A stretch of DNA of 64,000 nucleotides from Oscarella lobularis (lineage: Eukaryota > Porifera > Homoscleromorpha > Homosclerophorida > Oscarellidae), in assembly GCF_947507565.1 (NCBI RefSeq), contig NC_089192.1, positions 2,228,690-2,292,689 on the forward strand, read 5' to 3'. Below, piece after piece: positions 33,401-45,018 of the stretch; position 1 is the stretch's first letter, and every line of letters begins with the position of its first letter. A model generated the notes under the pieces. The model saw only the letters and a program-made list of their open reading frames with translations. It searched no databases and was not told where the DNA came from. A program made the position numbers and the translations under genes.

Positions 33401-36400
33401 AGTTGCAGTGATTGCAGTAGTTGCAGTAGTGTAAGTAGTTGTAGTAGTTGTAGTAGTTGTAGTAGTTTCAGTAGTTGCAGTAGTTGCAGTAGTTGTAGTA
33501 GTTGTAGTAGTTGTAGTAGTTGTAGTAGTTGCAGTAGTTGTAGTAGTTGCAGTAGTTGCAGTAGTTGCAGTAGTTGTAGTAGTTGCAGTAGTTGTAGTAT
33601 TTGTAGTAGTTGTAGTAGTTGTAGTAGTTGCAGTAGTTGTAGTAGTTGCAGTGATTGCAGTAGTTGCAGTAGTTGTAGTAGTTGTAGTAGTTGCAGTAGT
33701 TGTAGTAGTTGCAGTAGTTGCAGTAGTTGCAGTAGTTGTAGTAGTTGTAGTAGTTGTAGTAGTTGTAGTAGTTGTAGTAGTTGCAGTAGTTGTAGTAGTT
33801 GTAGTAGTTGCAGTAGTTGCAGTAGTTGTAGTAGTTGTAGTAGTTGTAGTAGTTGCAGTAGTTGTAGTAGTTGCAGTAGTTGCAGTAGTTTCAGTCGTTG
33901 CAGTCATTGCAGTAGTTGTAGTAGTTGCAGTTGTTGCAGTTGTTGTAGTAGTTGCAGTAGTTGTAGTAGTTGCAGTAGTTGTAGTAGTTGCAGTAGTTGC
34001 AGTAGTTGTAGTAGTTGGAGTAGTTGCAGTAGTTGCAGTAGTTGAAGTAGTTGCAGTAGTTGGAGTAGTTGCAGTAGTTGTAGTAGATGCAGTAGTTGCA
34101 GTACATGCAGTAGTTGCTGTAGTTGCAGTTGTTGTAGTAGTTGCAGTAGTTGCAGTAGTTGCAGTAGTTGCAGTAGATGCAGTAGTTGTAGTAGTTGCAG
34201 TAGTTGTAGTAGTTGCAGTCGTTGCAGTCATTGCTGTAGTTGCAGTAGTTGTAGTAGTTGCAGTCATTGCAGTCATTGCAGTGGTTGCAGTTGTTGTAGT
34301 AGTTGTAGTAGTTGCAGTGATTGCAGTAGTTGCAGTAGTTGTAGTAGTTGCAGTAGTTGCAGTAGTTGCAGTAGTTGTAGTAGTTGTAGTAGTTGTAGTA
34401 GTTGTAGTAGTTGCAGTAGTTGCAGTCATTGCAGTAGTTGCAGTAGTTGCAGTAGTTGTAGTAGTTGCAGTAGTTGCAGTAGTTTCAGTCGTTGCAGTCA
34501 TCGCAGTAGTTGTAGTAGTTGCAGTGGTTGCAGTTGTTGTAGTAGTTGCAGTAGTTGTAGTAGTTGCAGTAGTTGAAGTAGTTGCAGTAGTTGGAGTAGT
34601 TGGAGTAGTTGCAGTAGTTGCAGTAGTTGCAGTGGTTGCAGTTGTTGTAGTAGTTGCAGTTGTTGTAGTAGTTGCAGTAGTTGTAGTAGTTGCAGTAGTT
34701 GCAGTAGTTGCAGTAGTTGCAGTAGATGCAGTAGTTGTAGTAGTTGCAGTAGTTGTAGTAACTGCAGTGATTGCAGTGATTGCAGTAGTTGCAGTAGTTG
34801 CAGTAGTTGTAGTAGTTGTAGTAGTTGTAGTAGTTGCAGTAGTTGTAGTAGTTGCAGTAGTTGCAGTAGTTTCAGTCGTTGCAGTCATCGCAGTAGTTGT
34901 AGTAGTTGCAGTGGTTGCAGTTGTTGTAGTAGTTGCAGTAGTTGTAGTAGTTGCAGTAGTTGAAGTAGTTGCAGTAGTTGGAGTAGTTGCAGTAGTTGCA
35001 GTAGTTGCAGTAGTTGCAGTGGTTGCAGTTGTTGTAGTAGTTGCAGTTGTTGTAGTAGTTGCAGTAGTTGTAGTAGTTGCAGTAGTTGCAGTAGTTGCAG
35101 TAGTTGCAGTGGTTGCAGTAGTTGTAGTAGTTGCAGTAGTTGCAGTAGATGCAGTAGTTGTAGTAGTTGCAGTAGTTGTAGTAGTTGCAGTGATTGCAGT
35201 AGTTGCAGTAGTTGCAGTAGATGCAGTAGTTGCAGTTGATGCAGTAGTTGCTGTAGTTGCACATGTTGTAGTAGTTGCAGTAGTTGCAGTAGTTGTAGTA
35301 GTTGCAGTAGTTGCAGTAGTTGCAGTAGTTGTAGTAGTTGCAGTAGTTGTAGTAGTTGCAGTAGTTGTAGTAGTTGCAGTCGTTGCAGTCATTGCAGTAG
35401 TTGCAGTAGTTGTAGTAGTTCTAGTGGTTGTAGTAGTTGCAGTCATTGCAGTAGTTGTAGTAGTTGCAGTAGTTGCAGTCATTGCAGTAGTTGCAGTCAT
35501 TGCAGTAGTTGGAGTAGTTGTAGCAGCTGCAGTCGTTGCAGTCATTGCAGTAGTTGTAGTAGTTGTAGTAGTTGCAGTAGTTGTAGTAGTTAAAGTAGAT
35601 GCAGTAGTTGTAGTAGTTGTAGTAGATGTAGTAGTTGCAGTAGTTTCAGTCATTGCAGTAGTTGCAGTAGATGCAGTAGTTGTAGTAGTTGTAGTAGTTG
35701 TAGTAGTTGCAGTAGTTGTAGTAGTTGCAGTAGTTGCAGTAGTTGTAGTAGTTGCAGTGATTGCAGTAGTTGTAGTAGTTGCAGTAGTTGCAGTTGCAGT
35801 CATTGCAGTAGTTGCAGTAGTTGCAGTAGTTGTAGTAGTCGTAGTAGTTGTAGTAGTTTTAGTAGTTGTAGTAGTTGCAGTAGTTGGAGTAGTTGCAGTA
35901 GATGTAGTAGTTGCAGTAGTTTCAGTCATTGCAGTAGTTGCAGTAGATGCAGTAGTTGTAGTAGTTGCAGTAGTTTTAGTAGTTGTAGTAGTTGCAGTAG
36001 TTGGAGTAGTTGCAGTAGATGTAGTAGTTGCAGTAGTTTCAGTCATTGCAGTAGTTGCAGTAGATGCAGTAGTTGTAGTAGTTGCAGTAGTTGCAGTAGT
36101 TGCAGTAGTTGCAGTAGTTGTAGTAGTTGCAGTGATTGCAGTAGTTGCAGTTGCAGTCATTGCAGTAGTTGCAGTAGTTGTAGTAGTTGTAGTAGTTGTA
36201 GTAGTTGTAGTAGTTGCAGTAGTTGCAGTAGTTGCAGTAGTTGGAGTAGTTGCAGTAGATGTAGTAGTTGCAGCGATTGCACTAGTTGCAGTTGCAGTCA
36301 TTGCAGTAGTTGCAGTAGTTGTAGTAGTTGTAGTAGTTGCAGTAGTTGTAGTAGTTGCAGTAGTTGAAGTAGTTGCAGTAGTTGGAGTAGTTGCAGTAGT

Positions 36401-39400
36401 TGTAGTAGTTGTAATAGTTTCAGTCGTTGCAGTCATTGCAGTAGTTGTAGTAGTCGTAGTAGTTGCAGTAGTTTCAGTCGTTGCAGTCATTGCAGTAGTT
36501 GTAGTAGTTGCAGTTGTTGCAGTTGTTGTAGTAGTTGCAGTAGTTGTAGTAGTTGCAGTAGTCGTAGTAGTTGCAGTAGTTGCAGTAGTTGCAGTAGTTG
36601 CAGTAGATGCAGTAGTTGTAGTAGTTTCAGTCGTTGCAGTCATTGCAGTTGTTGTAGTAGTTGCAGTAGTTGCAGTAGTTGCAGTAGTTGCAGTAGTTGC
36701 AGATACAGTAGTTGTAGTAGTTGCAGTCGTTGCAGTCATTGCTGTAGTTGCAGTAGTTGTAGTAGTTGCAGTCATTGCAGTCATTGCAGTGGTTTCAGTT
36801 GTTGTAGTAGTTGCAGTAGTTGCAGTAGTTGTAGTAGTTGCAGTAGTTGCAGTAGTTTCAGTAGTTGCAGTAGTGATAGTAGTTGCAGTGATTGCAGTAC
36901 TTGCAGTAGTTGCAGTAGTTGTAGTAGTTGTAGTAGTTGTAGTAGTTGCAGTAGTTGTAGTAGTTGCAGTAGTTGCAGTAGTTGCAGTAGTTGCAGTAGT
37001 TGTAGTAGTTGCAGTAGTTGCAGTAGTTTCAGTAGTTGCAGTAGTGATAGTAGTTGCAGTGATTGCAGTACTTGCAGTAGTTGCAGTAGTTGTAGTAGTT
37101 GTAGTAGTTGTAGTAGTTGCAGTAGTTGTAGTAGTTGCAGTAGTTGCAGTAGTTGCAGTAGTTGCAGTAGTGATAGTAGTTGCAGTGATTGCAGTACTTG
37201 CAGTAGTTGCAGTAGTTGTAGTAGTTGTAGTAGTTGTAGTAGTTGCAGTAGTTGTAGTAGTTGCAGTAGTTGCAGTAGTTGCAGTAGTTGCAGTAGTTGT
37301 AGTAGTTGCAGTAGTTGCAGTAGTTTCAGTAGTTGCAGTAGTGATAGTAGTTGCAGTGATTGCAGTACTTGCAGTAGTTGCAGTAGTTGTAGTAGTTGTA
37401 GTAGTTGTAGTAGTTGCAGTAGTTGTAGTAGTTGCAGTAGTTGCAGTAGTTGAAGTAGTTGTAGTAGTTGTAGTAGTTGTAGTAGTTTCAGTAGTTGCAG
37501 TAGTTGCAGTAGTTGTAGTAGTTGTAGTAGTTGTAGTAGTTGTAGTAGTTGCAGTAGTTGTAGTAGTTGCAGTAGTTGCAGTAGTTGCAGTAGTTGTAGT
37601 AGTTGCAGTAGTTGTAGTATTTGTAGTAGTTGTAGTAGTTGTAGTAGTTGCAGTAGTTGTAGTAGTTGCAGTGATTGCAGTAGTTGCAGTAGTTGTAGTA
37701 GTTGCAGTAGTTGTAGTAGTTGCAGTAGTTGCAGTAGTTGCAGTAGTTGTAGTAGTTGTAGTAGTTGTAGTAGTTGCAGTAGTTGTAGTAGTTGCAGTAG
37801 TTGTAGTAGTTGCAGTAGTTGCAGTAGTTGCAGTAGTTGCAGTAGATGCAGTAGTTGTAGTAGTTGCAGTAGTTGTAGTAGTTGCAGTAGTTGCAGTAGT
37901 TGCAGTAGTTGCAGTAGATGCAGTAGTTGTAGTAGTTGCAGTAGTTGTAGTAGTTGCAGTAGTTGAAGTAGTTGCAGTAGTTGTAGTATTTGTAGTAGTT
38001 GTAGTAGTTGTAGTAGTTGTAGTAGTTGTAGTAGTTGCAGTAGTTGCAGTCATTGCAGTAGTTGCAGTAGTTGCAGTAGTTGTAGTAGTTGCAGTAGTTG
38101 TAGTAGTTGCAGTAGTTGCAGTAGTTGCAGTAGTTGTAGTAGTTGTAGTAGTTGTAGTAGTTGCAGTAGTTGTAGTAGTTGCAGTAGTTGTAGTAGTTGC
38201 AGTAGTTGCAGTAGTTGCAGTAGTTGCAGTAGATGCAGTAGTTGTAGTAGTTGCAGTAGTTGTAGTAGTTGCAGTAGTTGAAGTAGTTGCAGTAGTTGTA
38301 GTAGTTGCAGTAGTTGCAGTAGTTTCAGTAGTTGCAGTAGTGGTAGTAGTTGCAGTAGTTGCAGTAGATGCAGTAGTTGCAGTAGTTGCAGTAGTTGCAG
38401 TCATTGCAGGCATTGCAGTGGTTGCAGTTGTTGTAGTAGTTGCAGTAGTTGAAGTAGTTGCAGTAGTTGGAGTAGTTTCAATAGTTGCAGTAGTTGCAGT
38501 AGTTTCAGTCGTAGCAGTCATTGCAGTAGTTGTAGTAGTTGCAGTAGTTGCAGTAGATGCAGTAGTTGCAGTAGTTGCAGTAGTTGTAGTAGTTGCAGTA
38601 GTTGTAGTAGTTGCAGTAGTTGTAGTAGTTGCAGTGATTGCAGTAGATGCAGTAGTTGCAGTAGATGCAGTAGTTGCTGTAGTTGCAGTTGTTGTAGTAG
38701 TTGCAGTAGTTGCAGTAGTTGCAGTAGTTGTAGTAGTTGCAGTAGTTGTAGTAGTTGCAGTAGTTGTAGTAGTTGCAGTCGTTGCAGTCATTGCAGTAGT
38801 TGCAGTAGTTGTAGTAGTTGCAGTAGTTGTAGTAGTTGCAGTAGTTGCAGTAGATGCAGTAGTTGCAGTAGTTGCAGTAGTTGTAGTAGTTGCAGTAGTT
38901 GTAGTAGTTGCAGTAGTTGTAGTAGTTGCAGTGATTGCAGTAGATGCAGTAGTTGCAGTAGATGCAGTAGTTGCTGTAGTTGCAGTTGTTGTAGTAGTTG
39001 CAGTAGTTGCAGTAGTTGCAGTAGTTGCAGTAGTTGTAGTAGTTGCAGTAGTTGTAGTAGTTGCAGTAGTTGTAGTAGTTGCAGTAGTTGCAGTAGTTGC
39101 AGTAGTTGTAGTAGTTGCAGTCATTGCAGTAGTTGCAGTAGTTGTAGTAGTTGTAGTAGTTGCAGTAGTTGCAGTAGTTGTAGTAGTTGCAGTAGTTGCA
39201 GTAGTTGTAGTAGTTGTAGTAGTTGCAGTCGTTGCAGTCATTGCAGTAGTTGTAGTAGTTGTAGTAGTTGCAGTAGTTGCAGTCATTGCAGTAGTTGTAG
39301 TAGTTGCAGTAGTTGTAGTAGTTGTAGTAGTTGTAGTAGTTTCAGTAGTTGCAGTAGTGGTAGTAGTTGTAGTAAATGTAGTAGTTGCAGTAGTTGCAGT

Positions 39401-42400
39401 AGTTGCAGTATTTGTAGTAGTTGTAGTAGTTGTAGTAGTTTCAGTAGTTGCAGTAGTGGTAGTAGTTGCCGTGATTGCAGTAGTTGCAGTAGTTGTAGTA
39501 GTTGTAGTAGTTGTAGTAGTTGCAGTAGTTGTAGTAGATGCAGTAGTTGCAGTAGATGCAGTAGTTGCTGTAGTTGCAGTTGTTGTAGTAGTTGCAGTAG
39601 TTGCAGTTGTTGTAGTAGTTGCTGTAGATGCAGTAGTTGCAGTAGTTGCAGTAGTTGTAGTAGTTGCAGTAGTTGAAGTAGTTGCAGTAGTTGGAGTAGT
39701 TGCAGTAGTTGCAGTAGTTGCAGTAGTTTCAGTCGTAGCAGTCATTGCAGTAGTTGTAGTAGTTGCAGTGGTTGCAGTTGTTGTAGTAGTTGCAGTAGTT
39801 GCAGTAGTTGTAGTAGTTGTAGTAGTTGTAGTAGTTGTAGTAGTTGCAGTAGTTGTAGTAGTTGCAGTAGTTGCAGTAGTTGAAGTAGTTGTAGTAGTTG
39901 TAGTAGTTGTAGTAGTTTCAGTAGTTGCAGTAGTTGCAGTAGTTGTAGTAGTTGTAGTAGTTGTAGTAGTTGTAGTAGTTGCAGTAGTTGTAGTAGTTGC
40001 AGTAGTTGCAGTAGTTGCAGTAGTTGTAGTAGTTGCAGTAGTTGTAGTATTTGTAGTAGTTGTAGTAGTTGTAGTAGTTGCAGTAGTTGTAGTAGTTGCA
40101 GTGATTGCAGTAGTTGCAGTAGTTGTAGTAGTTGCAGTAGTTGTAGTAGTTGCAGTAGTTGCAGTAGTTGCAGTAGTTGTAGTAGTTGTAGTAGTTGTAG
40201 TAGTTGCAGTAGTTGTAGTAGTTGCAGTAGTTGTAGTAGTTGCAGTAGTTGCAGTAGTTGTAGTAGTTGTAGTAGTTGTAGTAGTTGTAGTAGTTGCAGT
40301 AGTTGCAGTCATTGCAGTAGTTGCAGTAGTTGCAGTAGTTGTAGTAGTTGCAGTAGTTGTAGTAGTTGCAGTAGTTGCAGTAGTTGCAGTAGTTGTAGTA
40401 GTTGTAGTAGTTGTAGTAGTTGCAGTAGTTGTAGTAGTTGCAGTAGTTGTAGTAGTTGCAGTAGTTGCAGTAGTTGCAGTAGTTGCAGTAGATGCAGTAG
40501 TTGTAGTAGTTGCAGTAGTTGTAGTAGTTGCAGTAGTTGAAGTAGTTGCAGTAGTTGTAGTAGTTGCAGTAGTTGCAGTAGTTTCAGTAGTTGCAGTAGT
40601 GGTAGTAGTTGCAGTAGTTGCAGTAGATGCAGTAGTTGCAGTAGTTGCAGTAGTTGCAGTCATTGCAGGCATTGCAGTGGTTGCAGTTGTTGTAGTAGTT
40701 GCAGTAGTTGAAGTAGTTGCAGTAGTTGGAGTAGTTGCAATAGTTGCAGTAGTTGCAGTAGTTTCAGTCGTAGCAGTCATTGCAGTAGTTGTAGTAGTTG
40801 CAGTAGTTGCAGTAGATGCAGTAGTTGCAGTAGTTGCAGTAGTTGTAGTAGTTGCAGTAGTTGTAGTAGTTGCAGTAGTTGTAGTAGTTGCAGTGATTGC
40901 AGTAGATGCAGTAGTTGCAGTAGATGCAGTAGTTGCTGTAGTTGCAGTTGTTGTAGTAGTTGCAGTAGTTGCAGTAGTTGCAGTAGTTGTAGTAGTTGCA
41001 GTAGTTGTAGTAGTTGCAGTAGTTGTAGTAGTTGCAGTCGTTGCAGTCATTGCAGTAGTTGCAGTAGTTGTAGTAGTTGCAGTAGTTGTAGTAGTTGCAG
41101 TAGTTGCAGTAGATGCAGTAGTTGCAGTAGTTGCAGTAGTTGTAGTAGTTGCAGTAGTTGTAGTAGTTGCAGTAGTTGTAGTAGTTGCAGTGATTGCAGT
41201 AGATGCAGTAGTTGCAGTAGATGCAGTAGTTGCTGTAGTTGCAGTTGTTGTAGTAGTTGCAGTAGTTGCAGTAGTTGCAGTAGTTGTAGTAGTTGCAGTA
41301 GTTGTAGTAGTTGCAGTAGTTGTAGTAGTTGCAGTAGTTGCAGTAGTTGCAGTAGTTGTAGTAGTTGCAGTCATTGCAGTAGTTGCAGTAGTTGTAGTAG
41401 TTGTAGTAGTTGCAGTAGTTGCAGTAGTTGTAGTAGTTGCAGTAGTTGCAGTAGTTGTAGTAGTTGTAGTAGTTGCAGTCGTTGCAGTCATTGCAGTAGT
41501 TGTAGTAGTTGTAGTAGTTGCAGTAGTTGCAGTCATTGCAGTAGTTGTAGTAGTTGCAGTAGTTGTAGTAGTTGTAGTAGTTGTAGTAGTTTCAGTAGTT
41601 GCAGTAGTGGTAGTAGTTGTAGTAAATGTAGTAGTTGCAGTAGTTGCAGTAGTTGCAGTATTTGTAGTAGTTGTAGTAGTTGTAGTAGTTTCAGTAGTTG
41701 CAGTAGTGGTAGTAGTTGCCGTGATTGCAGTAGTTGCAGTAGTTGTAGTAGTTGTAGTAGTTGTAGTAGTTGCAGTAGTTGTAGTAGATGCAGTAGTTGC
41801 AGTAGATGCAGTAGTTGCTGTAGTTGCAGTTGTTGTAGTAGTTGCAGTAGTTGCAGTTGTTGTAGTAGTTGCAGTAGATGCAGTAGTTGCAGTAGTTGCA
41901 GTAGTTGTAGTAGTTGCAGTAGTTGAAGTAGTTGCAGTAGTTGGAGTAGTTGCAGTAGTTGCAGTAGTTGCAGTAGTTTCAGTCGTAGCAGTCATTGCAG
42001 TAGTTGTAGTAGTTGCAGTGGTTGCAGTTGTTGTAGTAGTTGCAGTAGTTGCAGTAGTTGTAGTAGTTGTAGTAGTTGTAGTAGTTGTAGTAGTTGCAGT
42101 AGTTGTAGTAGTTGTAGTAGTTGTAGTAGTTGTAGTAGTTGCAGTAGTTGCAGTAGTGGTAGTAGTTGTAGTAGTTGTAGTAGTTGCAGTAGTTGCAGTA
42201 GTTGCAGTATTTGTAGTAGTTGTAGTAGTTGTAGTAGTTTCAGTAGTTGCAGTAGTGGTAGTAGTTGCAGTGATTGCAGTAGTTGCAGTAGTTGTAGTAG
42301 TTGTAGTAGTTGTAGTAGTTGTAGTAGTTGCAGTAGTTGCAGTAGTTGCAGTAGTTGCAGTAGTTGCAGTAGTTGTAGCAGCTGCAGTCGTTGCAGTCAT

Positions 42401-43046
42401 TGCAGTAGTTGCAGTAGTTTGGGTAGTTGTAGTAGTTGTAGTAGTTGTAGTAGTTGCAGTAGTTGCAGTCGTTGCAGTCATTGCAGTAGTTGCAGTAGTT
42501 GGAGTAGTTGTAGTAGTTGTAGTAGTTGTAGTAGTTGTAATAGTTGTAGTAGTTGTAGTAGTTGTAGTAGTTGTAGTAGTTGCAGCAGTTGTAGTAGTTG
42601 TAGTAGTTGTAGTAGTTGCAGTAGTTGCAGTAGTTGTAGTTGTTGTAGTAGTTGTAGTCGTTGTAGCCTTTGTAGTCGTTGTAGCCTTTGTAGTCGTTGT
42701 AGTCGTTGTAGCCGTTGTAGTCGTTGTAGCCGTTGTAGCCGTTGTAGCCGTTGTAGTCGTTGTAGCCGTTGTAGCCGTAGTAGCCTTTGTAGCCGTTGTA
42801 GTCGTTGTAGCCGTTGTAGCCGTTGTAGCCGTTGTAGTCCTTGTAGTCGTTGTAGGAGTTGTAGCCGTCGTAGCCGTTGTAGCCGTTGTAGTCGTTGTAG
42901 TAGTTGTAGCCGTTGTAGTCTTTGTAGCCGTTGTAGTCGTTGTAGTCGTTGTAGCCGTTGTAGTAGTTGTAGTAGTTGCAGTACTTGCAGTAGTTGCAGT
43001 AGTTGTACTAGTTGCAGTAGTTGTAGTAGTTGCAGTAGTTGTAGGG
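27411..43046. repeat. 15.6-kb array of a 9-bp unit GTAGTTGCA/GTAGTTGTA
   Basis: The plus strand is rich in G and T, the minus in A and C. Indels are almost all multiples of three, so five of six frames stay open for kilobases (Thr/Ala, Val/Ala, Ser/Cys, Leu/Gln, Tyr/Cys/Asn runs). Longer duplications are readable: a TTTGGGT variant at 28291, 29074 and 31264 (steps 783 and 2190), and an AGTAAATGTAG variant at 39371 and 41621 (step 2250). The last 400 bp (42640-43045) changes to a GTAGCCGTT/GTAGTCGTT variant that also occurs at 50606, 62690 and 63146. Confidence 0.95.
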
Positions 43047-43160
43047 TTGATACTATTAAGACCTCAAATATAGGAAAATTGATATTAGTGAGACCCCCAG
43101 TATAGGTAGTTTGATACTAGTGAGACCTCCAATATAAGTAGTTTGATATTAGTGAGACTT
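43047..43160. repeat. 32-bp repeat, second array
   Basis: Three to four copies of the GATACTAGTGAGACCTCC unit also found at 24145-24536, directly next to the 9-bp array. Confidence 0.85.
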
Positions 43161-43309
43161 CGGAATTAATGCGGCATTTATTCGGAATTAATGCAGCATT
43201 TAATCTCAACAAGTGAAAGTTCTACCTTCGCTAGGAGTGTATGTTGTAACTTCACAACGAATGAAGGTTCTACCTTCGCATCGAGCGAAGGTTCTACCTT
43301 TTCCCGGAA
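43161..43309. repeat. short mixed repeats
   Basis: Two copies of a GGAATTAATGC-GCATTTA phrase, then three degenerate copies of GAAGGTTCTACCTTCGC, a short palindromic phrase. Confidence 0.6.
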
Positions 43310-44025
43310 AAACTGTCCCAGGACAAATTGTCACAAGGACAAATTGTCCCAGGACAAATTGTCCCCAGGACAAATTGTCCCAGGACAAATTGTCCCCATG
43401 ACAAATTGTTCCTCGACACATTGAAACAAGGAAAAATTGTCCCCAGGACAAATTGTCCCAGGAAAATTTGTCTTAGGACAAATTGTCCCCAGGACAAATT
43501 GTCCCGGGACAAATTGTCCCCAGGACAAATTGTCCCAAGACAAATTGTCCCAAGACAATTTGTCCTGGGGAGAATTGTCCTGGGACAATTGGTCCTGAGA
43601 CAATTTCTCCTCGGACAATTTGTCCTGGGGACAATTTGTCCTGAAGACAATTTGTCCTGAGACAATTTGTCCTGGGACAATTTGTCCTAAGGACAAACTG
43701 GGACAATTTGTCCTGGGACAATTTGTCCTGGGGACAATTTGTCCTGGGACAATTTGTACTGGAGACAATTTTCCTGGGACAATTGGTCCTGGGACAATTT
43801 TTCCTGGGACAATTTGTCCTGAAGACAATTTGTCCTGAGACAATTTGTCCTGGGGACAAACTGGGACAATTTGTCCTGGGACAATTTGTCCTGGGGACAA
43901 TTTGTCCTGGGGACAATTTGTCGTGGGAGAATTTGTCCTGGGGAATATTTGTCCTGGGACAATTTGCCCGGGGGACAATTTGTCCTGTGGACAATTTGTC
44001 CTTGGGACAAATTGTCCCTCGTCCA
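43310..44025. repeat. palindromic GGACAATTTGTCC array with an orientation switch
   Basis: Left of about 43552 units read AGGACAAATTGTCCC; right of it they read GGGACAATTTGTCCTG. The two halves are reverse complements, forming an imperfect inverted repeat of about 700 bp that could fold as a cruciform or hairpin RNA. Confidence 0.9.
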
Positions 44026-45018
44026 ATCTTCGCGAAACTGCTCTGTACGTGTTGCCGTGCCATTCTATAGGCGTAGCAATGTGAAACCCCGATTGTTAAT
44101 AGTTTATTTATGACGTCAACATGATAAACCGGTGAGGTCACGTGCGTATGTTAGCGCGCGCGTCTTGTTTCGAAGAAACACGGTTTCTGGCTCGTTTTCG
44201 ACGATGCGAAGGTCCGAGCGACGTCAAAAGGTAAGTAGTAGATAGTTACGAAGCAGTTTTAGAGCGTTCGTCGCCCGCTGAGCGCGCGTACGAACGCGTC
44301 GCGTCGCCAAGTTGTGGCGCGAGCTTCGAATAGTGAATTTTTCTTTTCGAATGGCTTCGAAACGAAGGATTCGAGACGGTTTAGAACGTTTTGCGACGCG
44401 AAGCGTCGCTTTCGGCGTCGTTTTCGCCGAATTAATGTGTCCGTAAAAGGGGGCGTGTTCCCTTTCTTTCGCACGTGCTCTACGGCAAACGGCGACTCGG
44501 ATGCCGTGGAGTGGCGGCAATTTGTAAACTGCACCATATGCCCTCTCGATCGACGTGCCGCTTATTGTCGTACGACGCGGCGTCGCGGAGTGGCGGCACG
44601 GTTAAAGTGGTGTCGTTTACGGTGTACGCGCGTAGGCGTATTGTTTGTTTCGCTTAATTTTATGTCAAAAATTGGCGAAAATTGGTAAACGTGGTACCAG
44701 GTTTTATTTGTGAGACCACGACGAATCGAATGGCACCGGTGCGGTGCTCGTGCGACGTCTCCTTGCAGAGTTGTGCGCTTTTTCGCGAAATGAGTCGCAA
44801 ATTGGAAAATCGATTTTTGTCCTTCGATTTTCTGCTGTCGTTTTTTGGTTTTTTGAGGAGGATTTGGTATGGCTGAAAGGCACGAAAAGGTTTTTTTCGC
44901 GTGCAATCGAAATTTGGTCAAAATTTTTCTAAATCCAACTTTTGCGTTTCGGACTCGCTTCGAACGTCTCGTAGACGTCTTTCCCTTCATCGTAGAGCAT
45001 TGTGGTTTGGAATTTGGC
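44026..45018 (+). other. unique CpG-rich island inside the satellite, candidate promoter region
   Basis: About 1 kb of non-repetitive, CG-dinucleotide-rich DNA with a TGACGTCA site near 44111 and GTCACGTG near 44137. An ATG at 44204 opens MRRSERRQK and stops at a GTAAGT donor (44231). The rest reads as CpG-rich intron without a supported frame. Confidence 0.4.
44204..44230 (+). CDS. candidate nine-codon first exon, unknown gene
   Basis: ATG followed by nine codons and a perfect AAG/GTAAGT donor. Only position and splice site support it. No later exon is seen in the window. Confidence 0.2.

Noticed and set aside
27329-42481. A 5050-codon minus-strand open frame, Thr/Ala-rich
   Set aside because: A 9-bp unit with no stop in five of six frames gives such frames automatically; there is no signal peptide, no domain and no promoter.
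27522-43073. Val/Ala and Ser/Cys plus-strand frames of up to 3140 codons
   Set aside because: These are other frames of the same satellite and show no independent coding evidence.
43310-44025. Origin or telomere role for the palindromic arrays
   Set aside because: No TTAGGG-type repeats and no initiator features are visible; only the repeat structure can be stated.
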